Assembly: GCF_003391135.1 (NCBI RefSeq) | Contig: NZ_CP031455.1 | Span: forward strand, 3,317,001 to 3,381,000 | Source of the DNA: Streptoverticillium olivoreticuli subsp. olivoreticuli | GTDB lineage: Bacteria > Actinomycetota > Actinomycetes > Streptomycetales > Streptomycetaceae | Reading direction: 5' to 3' | Length of the DNA: 64,000 nt | Part shown: positions 1 through 8,674 of the stretch, in pieces | Layout of the letters: each line of letters begins with the position of its first letter | Numbering within the stretch: the first letter of the stretch is position 1 | Notes under the pieces: model-generated | The model's database searches: none | Seen by the model: the letters and a program-made list of their open reading frames with translations, nothing else | Told to the model about the DNA's origin: nothing | Made by a program: the position numbers and the translations under genes

Positions 1-704
1 CTGGTCGGCCTCCTCCCCGGTCGACAAGATCACTCCATAAGCTGTGGCCGAACATGTACCACAAGTCCGGATGGCAGACAGTGGACTTGACTGCCTTCGT
101 CAACGACCTGGCCTTCACCGAACGCTGCCCGCACAACCCGCCGGAGAACGAGCTGACCACAGCCAGAATCTCCCGCACCAGCTCCAACTCCTGCCAAGGA
201 TCCAGGGCTTCATCCGTACCGGTGATTTCCAGCCCGACATCGAAGAACGGCAGCATCACATCCCGTACAACCCCAGTTCCGAACCGGGCAAGACGCTCCT
301 CATGCCCGACCAGCAGCACCGACACCTCCAGCCGCCGGCACCACACCAACGCCCTGCGCAAGGCCCCGGCACTCGTCCGACAGCCCGGACGCGACATCGA
401 AGAACTCACCCACCACCGGCCGACCCGCCGCAGCCTTCCGCAACCGGGCCATCTGCCGGCCAAGATCTCCCTCGGGCCGCTGCCGCCGCGACGGAACACG
501 CTCGTACAACACCACGCTCCCAACGTCCGGCAGCCCCGGCCCCGGCCCGCAGAGCCTCCAGCTCCACCCCTGGAGAAGATGCGCTTCCCGCCCGGCGACC
601 TGCGGTCCGCCAGCACCCCGGAGGTGCCGTATACCTGCGAAGCGTCCGCGTCGACACCCCAGAGTCCGCGCAGCCTTTGTCGCCGAAACCGTCCATTGAT
701 CCAT
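1..704 (-). pseudogene. Decayed IS607-type serine recombinase (TnpA-like)
   Basis: Minus-strand reading gives pieces of a serine recombinase in different frames. Around 521-365 one frame reads VVLYERVPSRRQ, then GDLGRQMARL and a degenerate SGLSDECRGL, matching the family's YARVSS..DLxRQ..xL..GSGLN..R layout. From about 370 to 1 another frame reads LVWCRRLEVSVLLVGHEERL followed by ARFGTGVV, matching the IVVEHRDRLARFG block and the downstream helix. An HTH-like GVSTRTLRRY lies at about 650 in a third frame. The frames disagree and the usual catalytic RVSS reads RVPS, so it is almost certainly dead. IS607 elements normally carry tnpB downstream, which would fall to the left of position 1. Family call is from motif memory. 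Confidence 0.55.
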
Positions 705-881
705 CCCGGCAAGTCATCCCGAAATAGCCAAGCATGACCCATCGATCAAGGAACTGCTGTCAACCCACTGATCGCCAGGAAGCCACCGCCACCCCGCCGT
801 CGCCGGGATGTCAGTGCGGGGTGACAAGATTCCTCCAAGCGGGCCGCTGATCGCGAGCGGTCCCCGGAGCGAGGGGGAACC

Positions 882-1253
882 ATGCTGCCCATCACCGTGA
901 ACACCGAGCCCGGCGAGGTCCGTTCGGGGATCGACGCCGAGGAGCTGGCCCGCCTGATCGGCCGGCTGGGCGCGGACGGTGACCGCTTCGTGGTGGTCGA
1001 GCGAATAGCCGACGGGCGCGAGGGTGACCACTACATCCAGACGTGGCACGAGGGCGACGGGCCGTACGAGGTGGAGTTCCGCGAGGGCTCGGCGGAGCGG
1101 CACTTCGGGGTGCGGATGGCGGACGCGGAGGAGGTCGTGGCCGTCTTCGTGGCGTGGGCGCGCGGCGCGGAGGGCTGGGCGGACGGCTATGACTGGGAGC
1201 CGGTCGAGCTGGAGGCGGAGCCGGAGCCGGAGCCGGAGGTGATGGAGCGCTGA
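882..1253 (+). CDS. Conserved actinobacterial hypothetical protein, 123 aa
   Basis: Small soluble acidic protein of unknown function, with no signal peptide or membrane segment. It mixes beta-like stretches (RFVVVERI, HYIQTWHE, YEVEFREG) with a C-terminal helix and ends in a Glu/Pro tail with repeated EPEPEPE. ATG 882 follows GAGGGGGAACC, a good ribosome site. Coding bias is normal for the region. The fold pattern recalls small immunity-like proteins found singly across Streptomyces, but no motif supports a function. It stands alone between the recombinase relic and a 400-base gap. Confidence 0.8.
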   Translation: MLPITVNTEPGEVRSGIDAEELARLIGRLGADGDRFVVVERIADGREGDHYIQTWHEGDGPYEVEFREGSAERHFGVRMADAEEVVAVFVAWARGAEGWADGYDWEPVELEAEPEPEPEVMER

Positions 1254-1425
1254 GCCTCCGGCGCGGAGCGCCGGGCGTGCGAGCCCCGCCGGGCCTCCCG
1301 GTGCGGCTCGCAGCCGGGGCTCCGCCCAGGGCCGCAGCCTTCACGGTGCCCGCGTGCGTTCGGAACGCGGCAACAACCTGCGGTAACCCCTGCTCTCCCG
1401 TCGCCGGTCATGCTTCAATAGGCGC

Positions 1426-1554
1426 ATGGCCAGCTTCCAGAACACCGCGACGGGTCGCAGCGACCTCGAGCCCTTCTGGCCTTCCCGCCAGCACCACGAC
1501 TTCGACCGAGTGTGTTGCCGCGCGACTCCCGCGCAGGCCCACTCCCCTCGCTGA
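1426..1554 (+). CDS. Possible leader peptide, 42 aa
   Basis: A short ORF starting at ATG 1426 encodes MASFQNTATGRSDLEPFWPS, then RQHHDFDRVCCRATPAQA and four more residues. The RQHxDxxRVxC segment resembles the R-x-H-x-D-x-x-R-V-x-x-x-x-C signature of actinobacterial cis-regulatory cysteine leader peptides. It ends 99 bases before the winged-helix gene at 1654. It is the only sensible coding in the 400-base gap 1254-1653. That gap otherwise holds G/C-rich sequence including GCTCGCAGCCGGGGCTCCGC near 1305. If real, ribosome pausing at the paired Cys codons could attenuate the downstream gene. The family resemblance is from memory. Confidence 0.45.
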   Translation: MASFQNTATGRSDLEPFWPSRQHHDFDRVCCRATPAQAHSPR

Positions 1555-1653
1555 CCCTCACGTCGAAGTCAGCCGCCGGTCACCGGTACCGGCCAACGGC
1601 CCGCGCAACGCACGTCCCTCGACGGTCTCCCGCGCGAAAGAGCTGAGCTCTCC

Positions 1654-2220
1654 ATGACGAACCTCCGTACCCTCACCGCGCCCGCCCCGGCGTCCTCGGG
1701 CGTCCCCGCCGCCGCCCACGGCGCGCACCGGCACCGACTGCGGGCCGTGGCCCCGGACGAGGTGCCGCCGGTCGCCGAGCTGCTGCACTCCGGTGCCGCG
1801 ACCTGGCTGCCCGCCCCCCAGCACACCGTGCCCACGCTCCCCGGCCAGCCGCCGATGATCGGCTATCTCGTGCTCGTGCCGGCGGAACAGCCCGCCCCCG
1901 AGGCCTCGGCGGCCACCACCCGGGGGGATGCCCTGGTGAGCATCGACCCCGAGCAGCGGATCGCCCGGATCGCGGGCAAGCCGCTGGATCTGACCTACCT
2001 GGAGTTCGAGCTGCTGGCCCATCTCGTCGCGCACCCCCACCGGGTGCACACGCGCGACCAGTTGGTGACCACGGTGTGGGGCTACGGTCACGTGGGCGAC
2101 GGCCGTACGGTCGATGTCCACGTCGCCCGGCTGCGCCGCAAGATGGGTGCGGAGCACCGCGCTTCGATCGTGACCGTGCGTCGCGTGGGCTATAAGTACG
2201 CGCCTCCCGCCGGCTACTGA
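1654..2220 (+). CDS. OmpR-type winged-helix DNA-binding protein without receiver domain
   Basis: 188 residues. The N-terminal ~85 residues are Pro/Ala-rich and unrecognised. Residues ~95-185 are a Trans_reg_C winged helix: DLTYLEFELLAHL is helix 1-2, VHTRDQLVTTVWG the next helix, RTVDVHVARLRRKMG the recognition helix, and VTVRRVGYKY the C-terminal hairpin. No phosphoacceptor receiver domain is present, so it is not a standard response regulator. Streptomyces often carry such orphan DNA-binding proteins. A two-component pair begins 170 bases downstream but has its own NarL-type regulator, so the two are probably independent. Start ATG 1654. A possible leader peptide precedes it. Confidence 0.8.
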   Translation: MTNLRTLTAPAPASSGVPAAAHGAHRHRLRAVAPDEVPPVAELLHSGAATWLPAPQHTVPTLPGQPPMIGYLVLVPAEQPAPEASAATTRGDALVSIDPEQRIARIAGKPLDLTYLEFELLAHLVAHPHRVHTRDQLVTTVWGYGHVGDGRTVDVHVARLRRKMGAEHRASIVTVRRVGYKYAPPAGY

Positions 2221-2388
2221 ACAGCGCCGCTCAAGCCGTCCCCGAAAGGGATCGTCCGAGGTCAGGGGGGTTAGGTACACCATCGCCGGGGTGGTGACCC
2301 CAGTGACCGGGCGGGTGTGCGCGCGGAGACTAGAGTCAGTTCGGGGCCGAGCCGCGGTCCTGGGACGACGCGCACGGGGGACACCGGA

Positions 2389-3666
2389 ATGAAGATCGCC
2401 AATGCTCTGCTGGCCGCGGCTCGGGGGCTGTGGCTGACGGTCTTCGGGATGGTGATGTCGACGCTGCTCTTCGCGTTCACACTGATATCCCTGGTGCTGA
2501 TGATGCTGGGGATCGGTTTCTTCACCACCCCGGTCGTCCTGTCGGCCGTGCGGTCCTACGCCGACCGGCGGCGCCACCAGGCCGAAGCGTGGTCGGGGGT
2601 GCGCATTCCGGCTCCGTACCGCAAGCTGCCCGCGCGGCGCGACGGGTTCGCCGGGCAGGTGGAGCACTGCCTCACCCTGCTCAAGGACAAGGCGACGTGG
2701 CGCGACGTGCAGTGGCTGTTCGTCGACCTGTCGGCGGGCGCGGTGCTCGCGTTGCTGCCCGCGACGCTGATCGTCTATGTCTTCTGGGGCCTGGTGCTGG
2801 CCCTCGGTGTCTGGAAGCCGATCGTCCGGGCCAATGACGTGCAGTGGTTCGCGTTCGTACCGGTCACCGACCAGTTCACCGCCAATCTGGCGGCGGTCAC
2901 CGGCCTCGCGTTCGGCGTGCTCGGGATCTTCGTCAACCAGTACCTCCTGCGGGCGCACTTCCTGCTCGCCAAGCAGCTGCTGCAGCCCACCCGGGAACGG
3001 GAACTCGCCCTGCGCGTCGAGCACCTCACCGAGACCCGGCACGACGCGGTGGACAGCTCCGCCGCCGAGCTGCGGCGCATCGAGCGCGACCTGCACGACG
3101 GCGCGCAGGCCCGGCTGGTGGCGATGGGGATGAGCCTGGGCACGATCGAGGCACTGATCGAGCAGGACCCCGCCCGGGCCAAGCGGCTGCTGGCCACTGC
3201 CCGCGCCGACTCCGCCGAGGCCCTCGCCGAGCTGCGCGACCTCGTCCGCGGCATCCACCCGCCCGTACTCGCCGAGCGCGGCCTCGGTGACGCCCTGCGC
3301 GCCCTCGCGCTGCGGATGCCGCTGCCCGTCGAGGTGGACGTCCAGTTGCCGGGGCGGGCCGAGGAGCCGGTCGAGTCGGCCGTGTACTTCGCGGTCAGCG
3401 AGGTGCTCACCAACGCCGCCAAGCACTCCCGCGCCGAGCGGGTCCGGCTCGACGTGCGCCATGCCGAGGGGTCGCTGCGGATCGCCGTCACCGACAACGG
3501 CCGCGGCGGCGCGGCGCCGTCCTCCGGCGGCCGGGGCGGGACGGGCGGCACCGGCCTCCTCGGCATCGAGCGCCGCCTCGGCGCCTTCGACGGCGTCCTG
3601 GCCGTCAACAGCCCGGCGGGCGGGCCCACCATGGTCACGATGGAGATCCCCTGCATCCTCCGTTGA
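2389..3666 (+). CDS. Membrane sensor histidine kinase, NarL/DesK (HisKA_3) type
   Basis: 425-residue sensor kinase. Hydrophobic segments lie at about 14-45 (a hairpin), 113-142 and 164-190, suggesting an intramembrane or membrane-proximal sensing module without a large external domain. The HisKA_3 box IERDLHDGAQARLVAMG places the phosphorylated His at residue 236. The HATPase N box (NAAKHSRAERV) and G boxes (VTDNGRGG, TGLLGIERRL) follow. ATG 2389 is chosen because an upstream in-frame start would add a non-homologous Ser/Gly/Thr-rich leader. Its stop overlaps the TTG start of the response regulator, so the two are translationally coupled. The stimulus cannot be told from sequence. Confidence 0.9.
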   Translation: MKIANALLAAARGLWLTVFGMVMSTLLFAFTLISLVLMMLGIGFFTTPVVLSAVRSYADRRRHQAEAWSGVRIPAPYRKLPARRDGFAGQVEHCLTLLKDKATWRDVQWLFVDLSAGAVLALLPATLIVYVFWGLVLALGVWKPIVRANDVQWFAFVPVTDQFTANLAAVTGLAFGVLGIFVNQYLLRAHFLLAKQLLQPTRERELALRVEHLTETRHDAVDSSAAELRRIERDLHDGAQARLVAMGMSLGTIEALIEQDPARAKRLLATARADSAEALAELRDLVRGIHPPVLAERGLGDALRALALRMPLPVEVDVQLPGRAEEPVESAVYFAVSEVLTNAAKHSRAERVRLDVRHAEGSLRIAVTDNGRGGAAPSSGGRGGTGGTGLLGIERRLGAFDGVLAVNSPAGGPTMVTMEIPCILR

Positions 3667-4343
3667 CGCCCCGTCACCATCCCGTGGAGTTCCCCTTGCG
3701 CGTAGTGCTCGCCGAAGACCTGTTCCTGCTGCGGGACGGCCTGGTCCGGATGCTGGAGGCGTTCGACTTCGAGATCGCCGCGGCGGTGGAGAGCGGTCCC
3801 GAGCTCGACCGGGCGCTCGCCGAGCTGGAGCCCGACGTGGCGATCGTGGACGTACGACTGCCGCCCTCGTTCACCGACGAGGGGCTGCAGTGCGCGCTGG
3901 CCGCCCGCCGGCGGACGCCGGGGCTGCCGGTGCTGGTGCTGTCCCAGCACGTGGAGCAGCTGTACGCGCGGGAGCTGATGGCCGACGGCACCGGGGGCAT
4001 CGGGTATCTGCTGAAGGACCGGGTGTTCGACGCGGCGCAGTTCATCGACGCCGTACGGAGGGTGGCGGCGGGCGGCACCGCGATGGATCCGCAGGTGATC
4101 TCGCAGCTGCTGACCCGGCGGGCGCGGGACACGCCGATGGGGCGGCTGACGCCGCGCGAGCGGGAGGTGATCGAGCTGATGGCCCAGGGGCGGTCGAACG
4201 CCGCGATCGCCGCGCAGTTGCAGATCACGGAGCGGGCCGTCGCCAAGCACACGTCGAACATCTTCACGAAGCTCGGCCTTCCGCCGTCGGACGACGACAA
4301 CCGGCGGGTACTCGCGGTTCTGGCCTACCTCGACCGCGGCTGA
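3663..4343 (+). CDS. NarL/LuxR-family response regulator
   Basis: 226 residues from the TTG at 3663. A second TTG at 3696, giving MRVVLAEDLFLLRDG, is an equally good and more typical start. The receiver domain has acidic ED near the N-terminus, phosphoacceptor Asp in PDVAIVDVRLPP (residue 63 from the longer start), and conserved Lys in YLLKDRV. The C-terminal LuxR helix-turn-helix is LTPREREVIELMAQGRSNAA, then a recognition helix ending RAVAKHTSNIFTKLGL. It is the cognate regulator of the overlapping kinase. Targets are unknown; the GH89 gene follows 150 bases downstream in the same direction. Confidence 0.9.
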   Translation: MTPRHHPVEFPLRVVLAEDLFLLRDGLVRMLEAFDFEIAAAVESGPELDRALAELEPDVAIVDVRLPPSFTDEGLQCALAARRRTPGLPVLVLSQHVEQLYARELMADGTGGIGYLLKDRVFDAAQFIDAVRRVAAGGTAMDPQVISQLLTRRARDTPMGRLTPREREVIELMAQGRSNAAIAAQLQITERAVAKHTSNIFTKLGLPPSDDDNRRVLAVLAYLDRG

Positions 4344-4494
4344 GACCCCGGAACAAGACCCCGGTGCAAGACCCCCGCACAAGACCCCGGCCGTGGTCAA
4401 CGGGGCCTCGGGCCCCCATTGCTCCCTCTGATGGCCCCCGCTAGCGTGCGCCTCGCACGCGTGCGTTGTCGCATACCGCACAGTGGGGAGCGCC

Positions 4495-7400
4495 ATGACC
4501 GAGCTGCCGAGGCCGTCGCCGTCGCCGTCGCCGTCGAGACGCGCGGTGCTGGGGGCCGTCGGAGCGATCGGCGCGGGAGCCGCCCTCGGTGTCTCCCCCG
4601 CGGCCGCCTCCGCGTCCCGGCGCCCCGCACCCTTCGATCCCTCCCCCGCCCACGCCGCGCTGGGGCGCCTGCTGCCCGACCACGCGCGGCAGTTCCTGCT
4701 GACCCCGCTCCCGCAGGGCCCGGACCGCTTCGAGGTCACCGGCACGACCGGCCGGATCGAGGTGGCGGGCACGAGCCCGGCGGTGCTGCTGACCGGTGTG
4801 CACTGGTATCTGAAGTACGTGTGCGGGGCCCACATCACCTGGAGCGCCCGCCACCTCGACCTCCCGGCCGCCCTCCCCGCGCCGGGCGGACCGCTGCGGC
4901 GCACGACCGCGCTCCCGCACCGCTTCGCGCTCAACGACACCAATGACGGCTACACCTTCCCGTACGCCGACTGGCCCTACTGGGAGCGGATGATCGGCAT
5001 CCTCGCCCTGCACGGCTGCAACGAGGTCCTGGTCATCGCCGGGCACGAGGCGGTCCACCACCGCACCCTGCTGGACTGCGGATACGACGACGCCGAGGCG
5101 CGCGCCTGGCTGCCCGCGCCCTCCCACCAGCCGTGGTGGCTGCTCCAGAACCTGAGCGGGTACGGCGGCCCCCTCTCCCCCGCGCTGATCGCCGGGCGCG
5201 CCGCGCTGGGCAGGCGGATCTGCGACCGGCTGCGCGAGCTGGGCATGGCGCCCGTCCTGCCGGGCTACTACGGATCCGTGCCCGACGGCTTCGCCGAGCG
5301 GAATCCCGGCGCCCGCGTCGTCCCCCAGGGCGAGTGGCACGGCTTCGAGCGCCCCGACTGGCTCGACCCGCGCACCGGCGCCTTCGCCCGCACCGCGGCC
5401 TCCTTCTACCGGCACCAGCGCGAACTGTTCGGCGAGGCCGCGCACTTCAAGATGGACCTGCTGCACGAGGGAGGCACGGCGGGCGGGGTCCCCGTCGCGG
5501 CCGCCGCCCGGAGCGTGGAGCGGGCGCTGCGCGCCGCGCACCCGGAGGCGACCTGGGTGATCCTCGGCTGGGAGAACAACCCGCTCCCCGAGCTGCTCGA
5601 CGCCGTCGACCGCGAGCGGATGCTGATCGTCGACGGCATCTCCGACCGCTTCGAGGGGATCACCGACCGGGAGAAGGACTGGGGCGGCACCCCGTACGCC
5701 TTCGGCAGCATCCCGAACTTCGGCGGGCGCACGACGCTGGGCGCGAAGACCCATGTGTGGGAGGAGAAGTTCTTCGCGTGGCGGGACAAACCCGGCAGCG
5801 CCCTGGCCGGCACCGCGTATCTGCCGGAGGCAGCCGACCGCGACCCGGCCGCCTTCGAGCACTTCTCGGAGCTGGCGTGGCGGGAGGAGGCACCGGACCG
5901 GGCGCAGTGGTTCGGCACGTACGCCGACTTCCGCTACGGCCGCCGGGACGCCGCCGCCCGGGAGGCGTGGGCGGCGCTGCGCGACACCGCGTACCGGCAG
6001 CACGCGCCCGAGCGCAGCGACCCGCACGACAGCCTCTTCGCCGCCCGCCCGGACCTCGCCACCGACCGGGCCGGGGAGTACGCGCCGAACGCCCTGTCCT
6101 ACGACCCGGCCCGCTTCGACGCGGCGCTCACCGGGCTGCTGGCGGTCGGCGCGGACCTGCGGGACCGCGACACCTACCGCTACGACCTGGCCGACGTCGC
6201 CCGCCAGGCGCTCGCGCACCGCAGCAGGCAGCTCCTCCCCGAGCTCCGCGCCGCCCACGACCGCCGGGACCTGGCCGCCTTCCGGGCGCTCGCGGCGCTG
6301 TGGCTGAAGCTGATGGGCCTGGCCGACGACGTCGCGGGCACGCACCGGGCGTTCCTGCTGGGGCCCTGGGACGCCGCCGCGCGCGCCATGGCCACGGAGC
6401 CGGAGGAGGCCGACGAGCTGGTGCGCACAGGGCGGGCGCTGCTGACCATATGGGGCGGCCGGGCGACCTCCGACGGCGGGAAGCTGCACGACTACGCCAA
6501 CCGCGACTGGCACGGCCTGATGGGCGGCTTCTACCTGCCGCGCTGGCGGCGGTGGCTGGAGGAGCTGGAGGACGCGCTGCGCGAGGGGCGGCCGCCGCGG
6601 GCCGTGGACTGGTTCGCGGTGGAGGAGCCGTGGACGCGGGAGGGCGCGGCGCACCCGCTGCGGCCGGTGGCCGACGCCTATCGCACGGCCGTACGCGTAC
6701 GGGACACGCTGGCCGCCGCCCCGTACCAGGGCGCGCTGACCACCGCCGTGAGCCCGGCCGCCGTGCCGCCGGGCGGCACCGCCACGGTCGGCGTCACGCT
6801 CACCAATGTGAACGGGCTGCGGGCCACCGGGCGCGCCGATCTCGCCGTGACGGGCCTCGAGGCCGAGGCGCAGGGCCCCACTTCGCTGCCCGGCCTGGCC
6901 CCCGGCGGCACGGGCACGGTCCGGTGGCGCGTCACCGCGCCCGCCGCGCCGCTCGACCGCCCGCTGCGCCGGCTGCCGTACGAGGCGGGCGCGCTCTACG
7001 GCCCGCGGGGCGAGCAGCGGGTGCGGAGCGTACGGAGCGGCGCGCTGTTCCTGGCCGGGCCGCTCGCCGCGGGGTGGCGCACGGTCGACAACAACGCCGC
7101 GGTCTTCGGCCAGCTGGGCACCGACCGTTTCGCGATCGACGGCTCCGGCGCCGACCTGTGGAAGGGCACGGAGCAGTTCGGCGCGCTCTACCGCGAGGGC
7201 GCGCTGACGGCGGGCGGCACCGCGACGGTGCGGGTCGACGGCCAGACGGACACGGGCGGTTGGGCGCGTACGGGCATCATCGCGCGCAACGGCCTCGCGG
7301 CGCGGTCGCCGGGGGCGGTGAACCTCGCGGTGACGCCGGGGCAGGGGGTGGTGCTGTCGTACGACGCGAGCGGTTCCGGGGCGTTCGACACCTATCGGCG

Positions 7401-7623
7401 CATCACCGGGGTGCGGGCCCCGGTCCTGCTGCGGCTCGGCCGGATCGCTCCGGACGTCTTCCGGGGGGAGTGCTCCTCGAACGGCGGCGGGACGTGGCAG
7501 GTGATCGCGGAGGTACGGGTGCCGGGCACGGCCACCGCGCAGGACGTGGGCCTGTTCCTGACGGCGGGCGACGACGGCGGCGCTCGGGGCCTGGCGGAGT
7601 TCAGCGGGTGGCGGCTGGCCTGA
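4495..7623 (+). CDS. Tat-exported alpha-N-acetylglucosaminidase, GH89 family
   Basis: 1042 residues. The N-terminus SRRAVLGAVGAIGAG is a twin-arginine signal, so it is secreted folded. GH89/NAGLU features follow: an N-terminal domain with GVHWYLKYVCGAHITW, a catalytic barrel with HRFALNDTNDGYTF, WPYWERMIGILALHGCNEVL and PNFGGRTTLGAKTHVW. Glu 325 in DLLHEGG is the likely first catalytic acid. Residues ~742-825 look like a NEW3-type beta sandwich, and ~862-1042 a laminin-G/DUF1349-like module, giving a multi-domain glycan-active exoenzyme. Family activity is release of terminal alpha-linked GlcNAc. ATG 4495 sits after GGGGAGCGCC. Human NAGLU-like enzymes lack the C-terminal additions. Confidence 0.9.
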   Translation: MTELPRPSPSPSPSRRAVLGAVGAIGAGAALGVSPAAASASRRPAPFDPSPAHAALGRLLPDHARQFLLTPLPQGPDRFEVTGTTGRIEVAGTSPAVLLTGVHWYLKYVCGAHITWSARHLDLPAALPAPGGPLRRTTALPHRFALNDTNDGYTFPYADWPYWERMIGILALHGCNEVLVIAGHEAVHHRTLLDCGYDDAEARAWLPAPSHQPWWLLQNLSGYGGPLSPALIAGRAALGRRICDRLRELGMAPVLPGYYGSVPDGFAERNPGARVVPQGEWHGFERPDWLDPRTGAFARTAASFYRHQRELFGEAAHFKMDLLHEGGTAGGVPVAAAARSVERALRAAHPEATWVILGWENNPLPELLDAVDRERMLIVDGISDRFEGITDREKDWGGTPYAFGSIPNFGGRTTLGAKTHVWEEKFFAWRDKPGSALAGTAYLPEAADRDPAAFEHFSELAWREEAPDRAQWFGTYADFRYGRRDAAAREAWAALRDTAYRQHAPERSDPHDSLFAARPDLATDRAGEYAPNALSYDPARFDAALTGLLAVGADLRDRDTYRYDLADVARQALAHRSRQLLPELRAAHDRRDLAAFRALAALWLKLMGLADDVAGTHRAFLLGPWDAAARAMATEPEEADELVRTGRALLTIWGGRATSDGGKLHDYANRDWHGLMGGFYLPRWRRWLEELEDALREGRPPRAVDWFAVEEPWTREGAAHPLRPVADAYRTAVRVRDTLAAAPYQGALTTAVSPAAVPPGGTATVGVTLTNVNGLRATGRADLAVTGLEAEAQGPTSLPGLAPGGTGTVRWRVTAPAAPLDRPLRRLPYEAGALYGPRGEQRVRSVRSGALFLAGPLAAGWRTVDNNAAVFGQLGTDRFAIDGSGADLWKGTEQFGALYREGALTAGGTATVRVDGQTDTGGWARTGIIARNGLAARSPGAVNLAVTPGQGVVLSYDASGSGAFDTYRRITGVRAPVLLRLGRIAPDVFRGECSSNGGGTWQVIAEVRVPGTATAQDVGLFLTAGDDGGARGLAEFSGWRLA

Positions 7624-7763
7624 GCCGTCCTCTCCCGCCCGGGAAAAGCCACCTCGCGCGGACGATCGCGGCGGGCATGAGGCAGGCTGGGCGGAGTGCG
7701 GGCGCGCCCTCGGCTACCGTTCGGCACAATAACGGTAGAAATCCGACAAGGAGAGACGCGCCC

Positions 7764-8555
7764 ATGCCGCAGTTCGACGCCTCGACGATCATCAATCTCC
7801 GCGACCTCGGCGGCATCGCGCTCGCCGGCAATTCGGCCGTCCGTCCCGGCCTGCTGCTGCGCTCCGGCCAGCTCGACCGGCTCGACCCGGAGCTCGACCC
7901 CTCGGTCGCCGCCCTCGGCATCCACACGGTCGTGGACCTGCGCACCGAGCACGAGCGGCACGAGCGCCCCGACCAGGTGCCCGAGGGCGCCCGGCTGATC
8001 GTCGCGGACGTGATGGCCGCCGGGATGTCGGGCGCCGAGCGCGTGCCGGCCAAGCTCGACTCGGTGCTCGGCAACCCCGCGGTCGCGGAGGAGCACCTGG
8101 GCAACGGCAAGGCCGAGAAGCTGCTCTGCGACGCCTACCGCGCCTTCGTGACCTCCGAGCCCGCCTGCGACGCGTACCGCCTCCTGCTGTCGGCACTCGC
8201 CGAACCGGACTGCGGCCCCCTCCTCTTCCACTGCACGGCGGGCAAGGACCGCACGGGCTGGGCGGCCACCGTGATCCTGCTGCTCCTCGGCGCGGACGAG
8301 GCCACCGTGCGGGAGGAGTACCTCTCGGTCAATCCGGCCGTGCGGGCCGCGTTCGCACCCGTCATCGACCGCTTCACGGCGGCGGGCGGCGACCCGGAGA
8401 TCGCCGACGCGATCCTCGGGGTGCGGCCCGCGTATCTGGCGGCGGCGCTGGAGGAGATGGAGCGGGCGTACGGCGGGGTGGAGGCGTACGTCCGCGACGG
8501 GCTCGGCATCCCGGACGAGGCGGTCGACCGCATCCGCGCCCGCTGCGTGGCGTGA
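7764..8555 (+). CDS. Tyrosine phosphatase, Y_phosphatase3/MptpB-like
   Basis: 263 residues, cytosolic. The P-loop HCTAGKDRTGWAA has nucleophile Cys 157 and Arg 163, fitting the C(x)5R signature in the lipid/protein phosphatase variant CTAGKDRT. N-terminal INLRDLGGIAL and LLLRSGQLDRL are the other hallmark blocks, and VDLRTEHER the substrate-loop strand. The family (Mycobacterium PtpB relatives) dephosphorylates phosphotyrosine and sometimes phosphoinositides. ATG 7764 has a clear AAGGAGAG site. It is a single gene, separated from the GH89 gene by 140 bases that contain CTACCGTT..AACGGTAG, an imperfect inverted repeat at about 7714-7737 that could be an operator. Confidence 0.9.
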   Translation: MPQFDASTIINLRDLGGIALAGNSAVRPGLLLRSGQLDRLDPELDPSVAALGIHTVVDLRTEHERHERPDQVPEGARLIVADVMAAGMSGAERVPAKLDSVLGNPAVAEEHLGNGKAEKLLCDAYRAFVTSEPACDAYRLLLSALAEPDCGPLLFHCTAGKDRTGWAATVILLLLGADEATVREEYLSVNPAVRAAFAPVIDRFTAAGGDPEIADAILGVRPAYLAAALEEMERAYGGVEAYVRDGLGIPDEAVDRIRARCVA

Positions 8556-8674
8556 GCACCGGGCCATGACCTCCGGCCCCACCGGCCACCGCTGTCACGC
8601 CTGACCACACGGGTCACTCCCGTCGCCCGGCGGGAGTGAGGTGACCATCTCACGATTCACTCGTTCTACGGATC

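Noticed and set aside
44..737. Two overlapping plus-strand ORFs at the left edge
   Set aside because: Pro/Arg/Ser-rich products without family features; the minus strand carries recombinase motifs.
1558..3462. Long minus-strand open frame opposite the winged-helix and kinase genes
   Set aside because: Antisense openness is expected at this G+C. The Arg/Gly/His-rich product has no family features, while the plus-strand genes have clear domains.
4441..6654. Long minus-strand open frame opposite the GH89 gene
   Set aside because: Shadow of the third-position bias of a recognised enzyme gene.
5133..7763. Plus-strand open frame running in frame into the phosphatase, suggesting a fusion
   Set aside because: The upstream part is Arg/Gly/Ala shadow of GH89; the phosphatase has its own AAGGAGAG and ATG at 7764.
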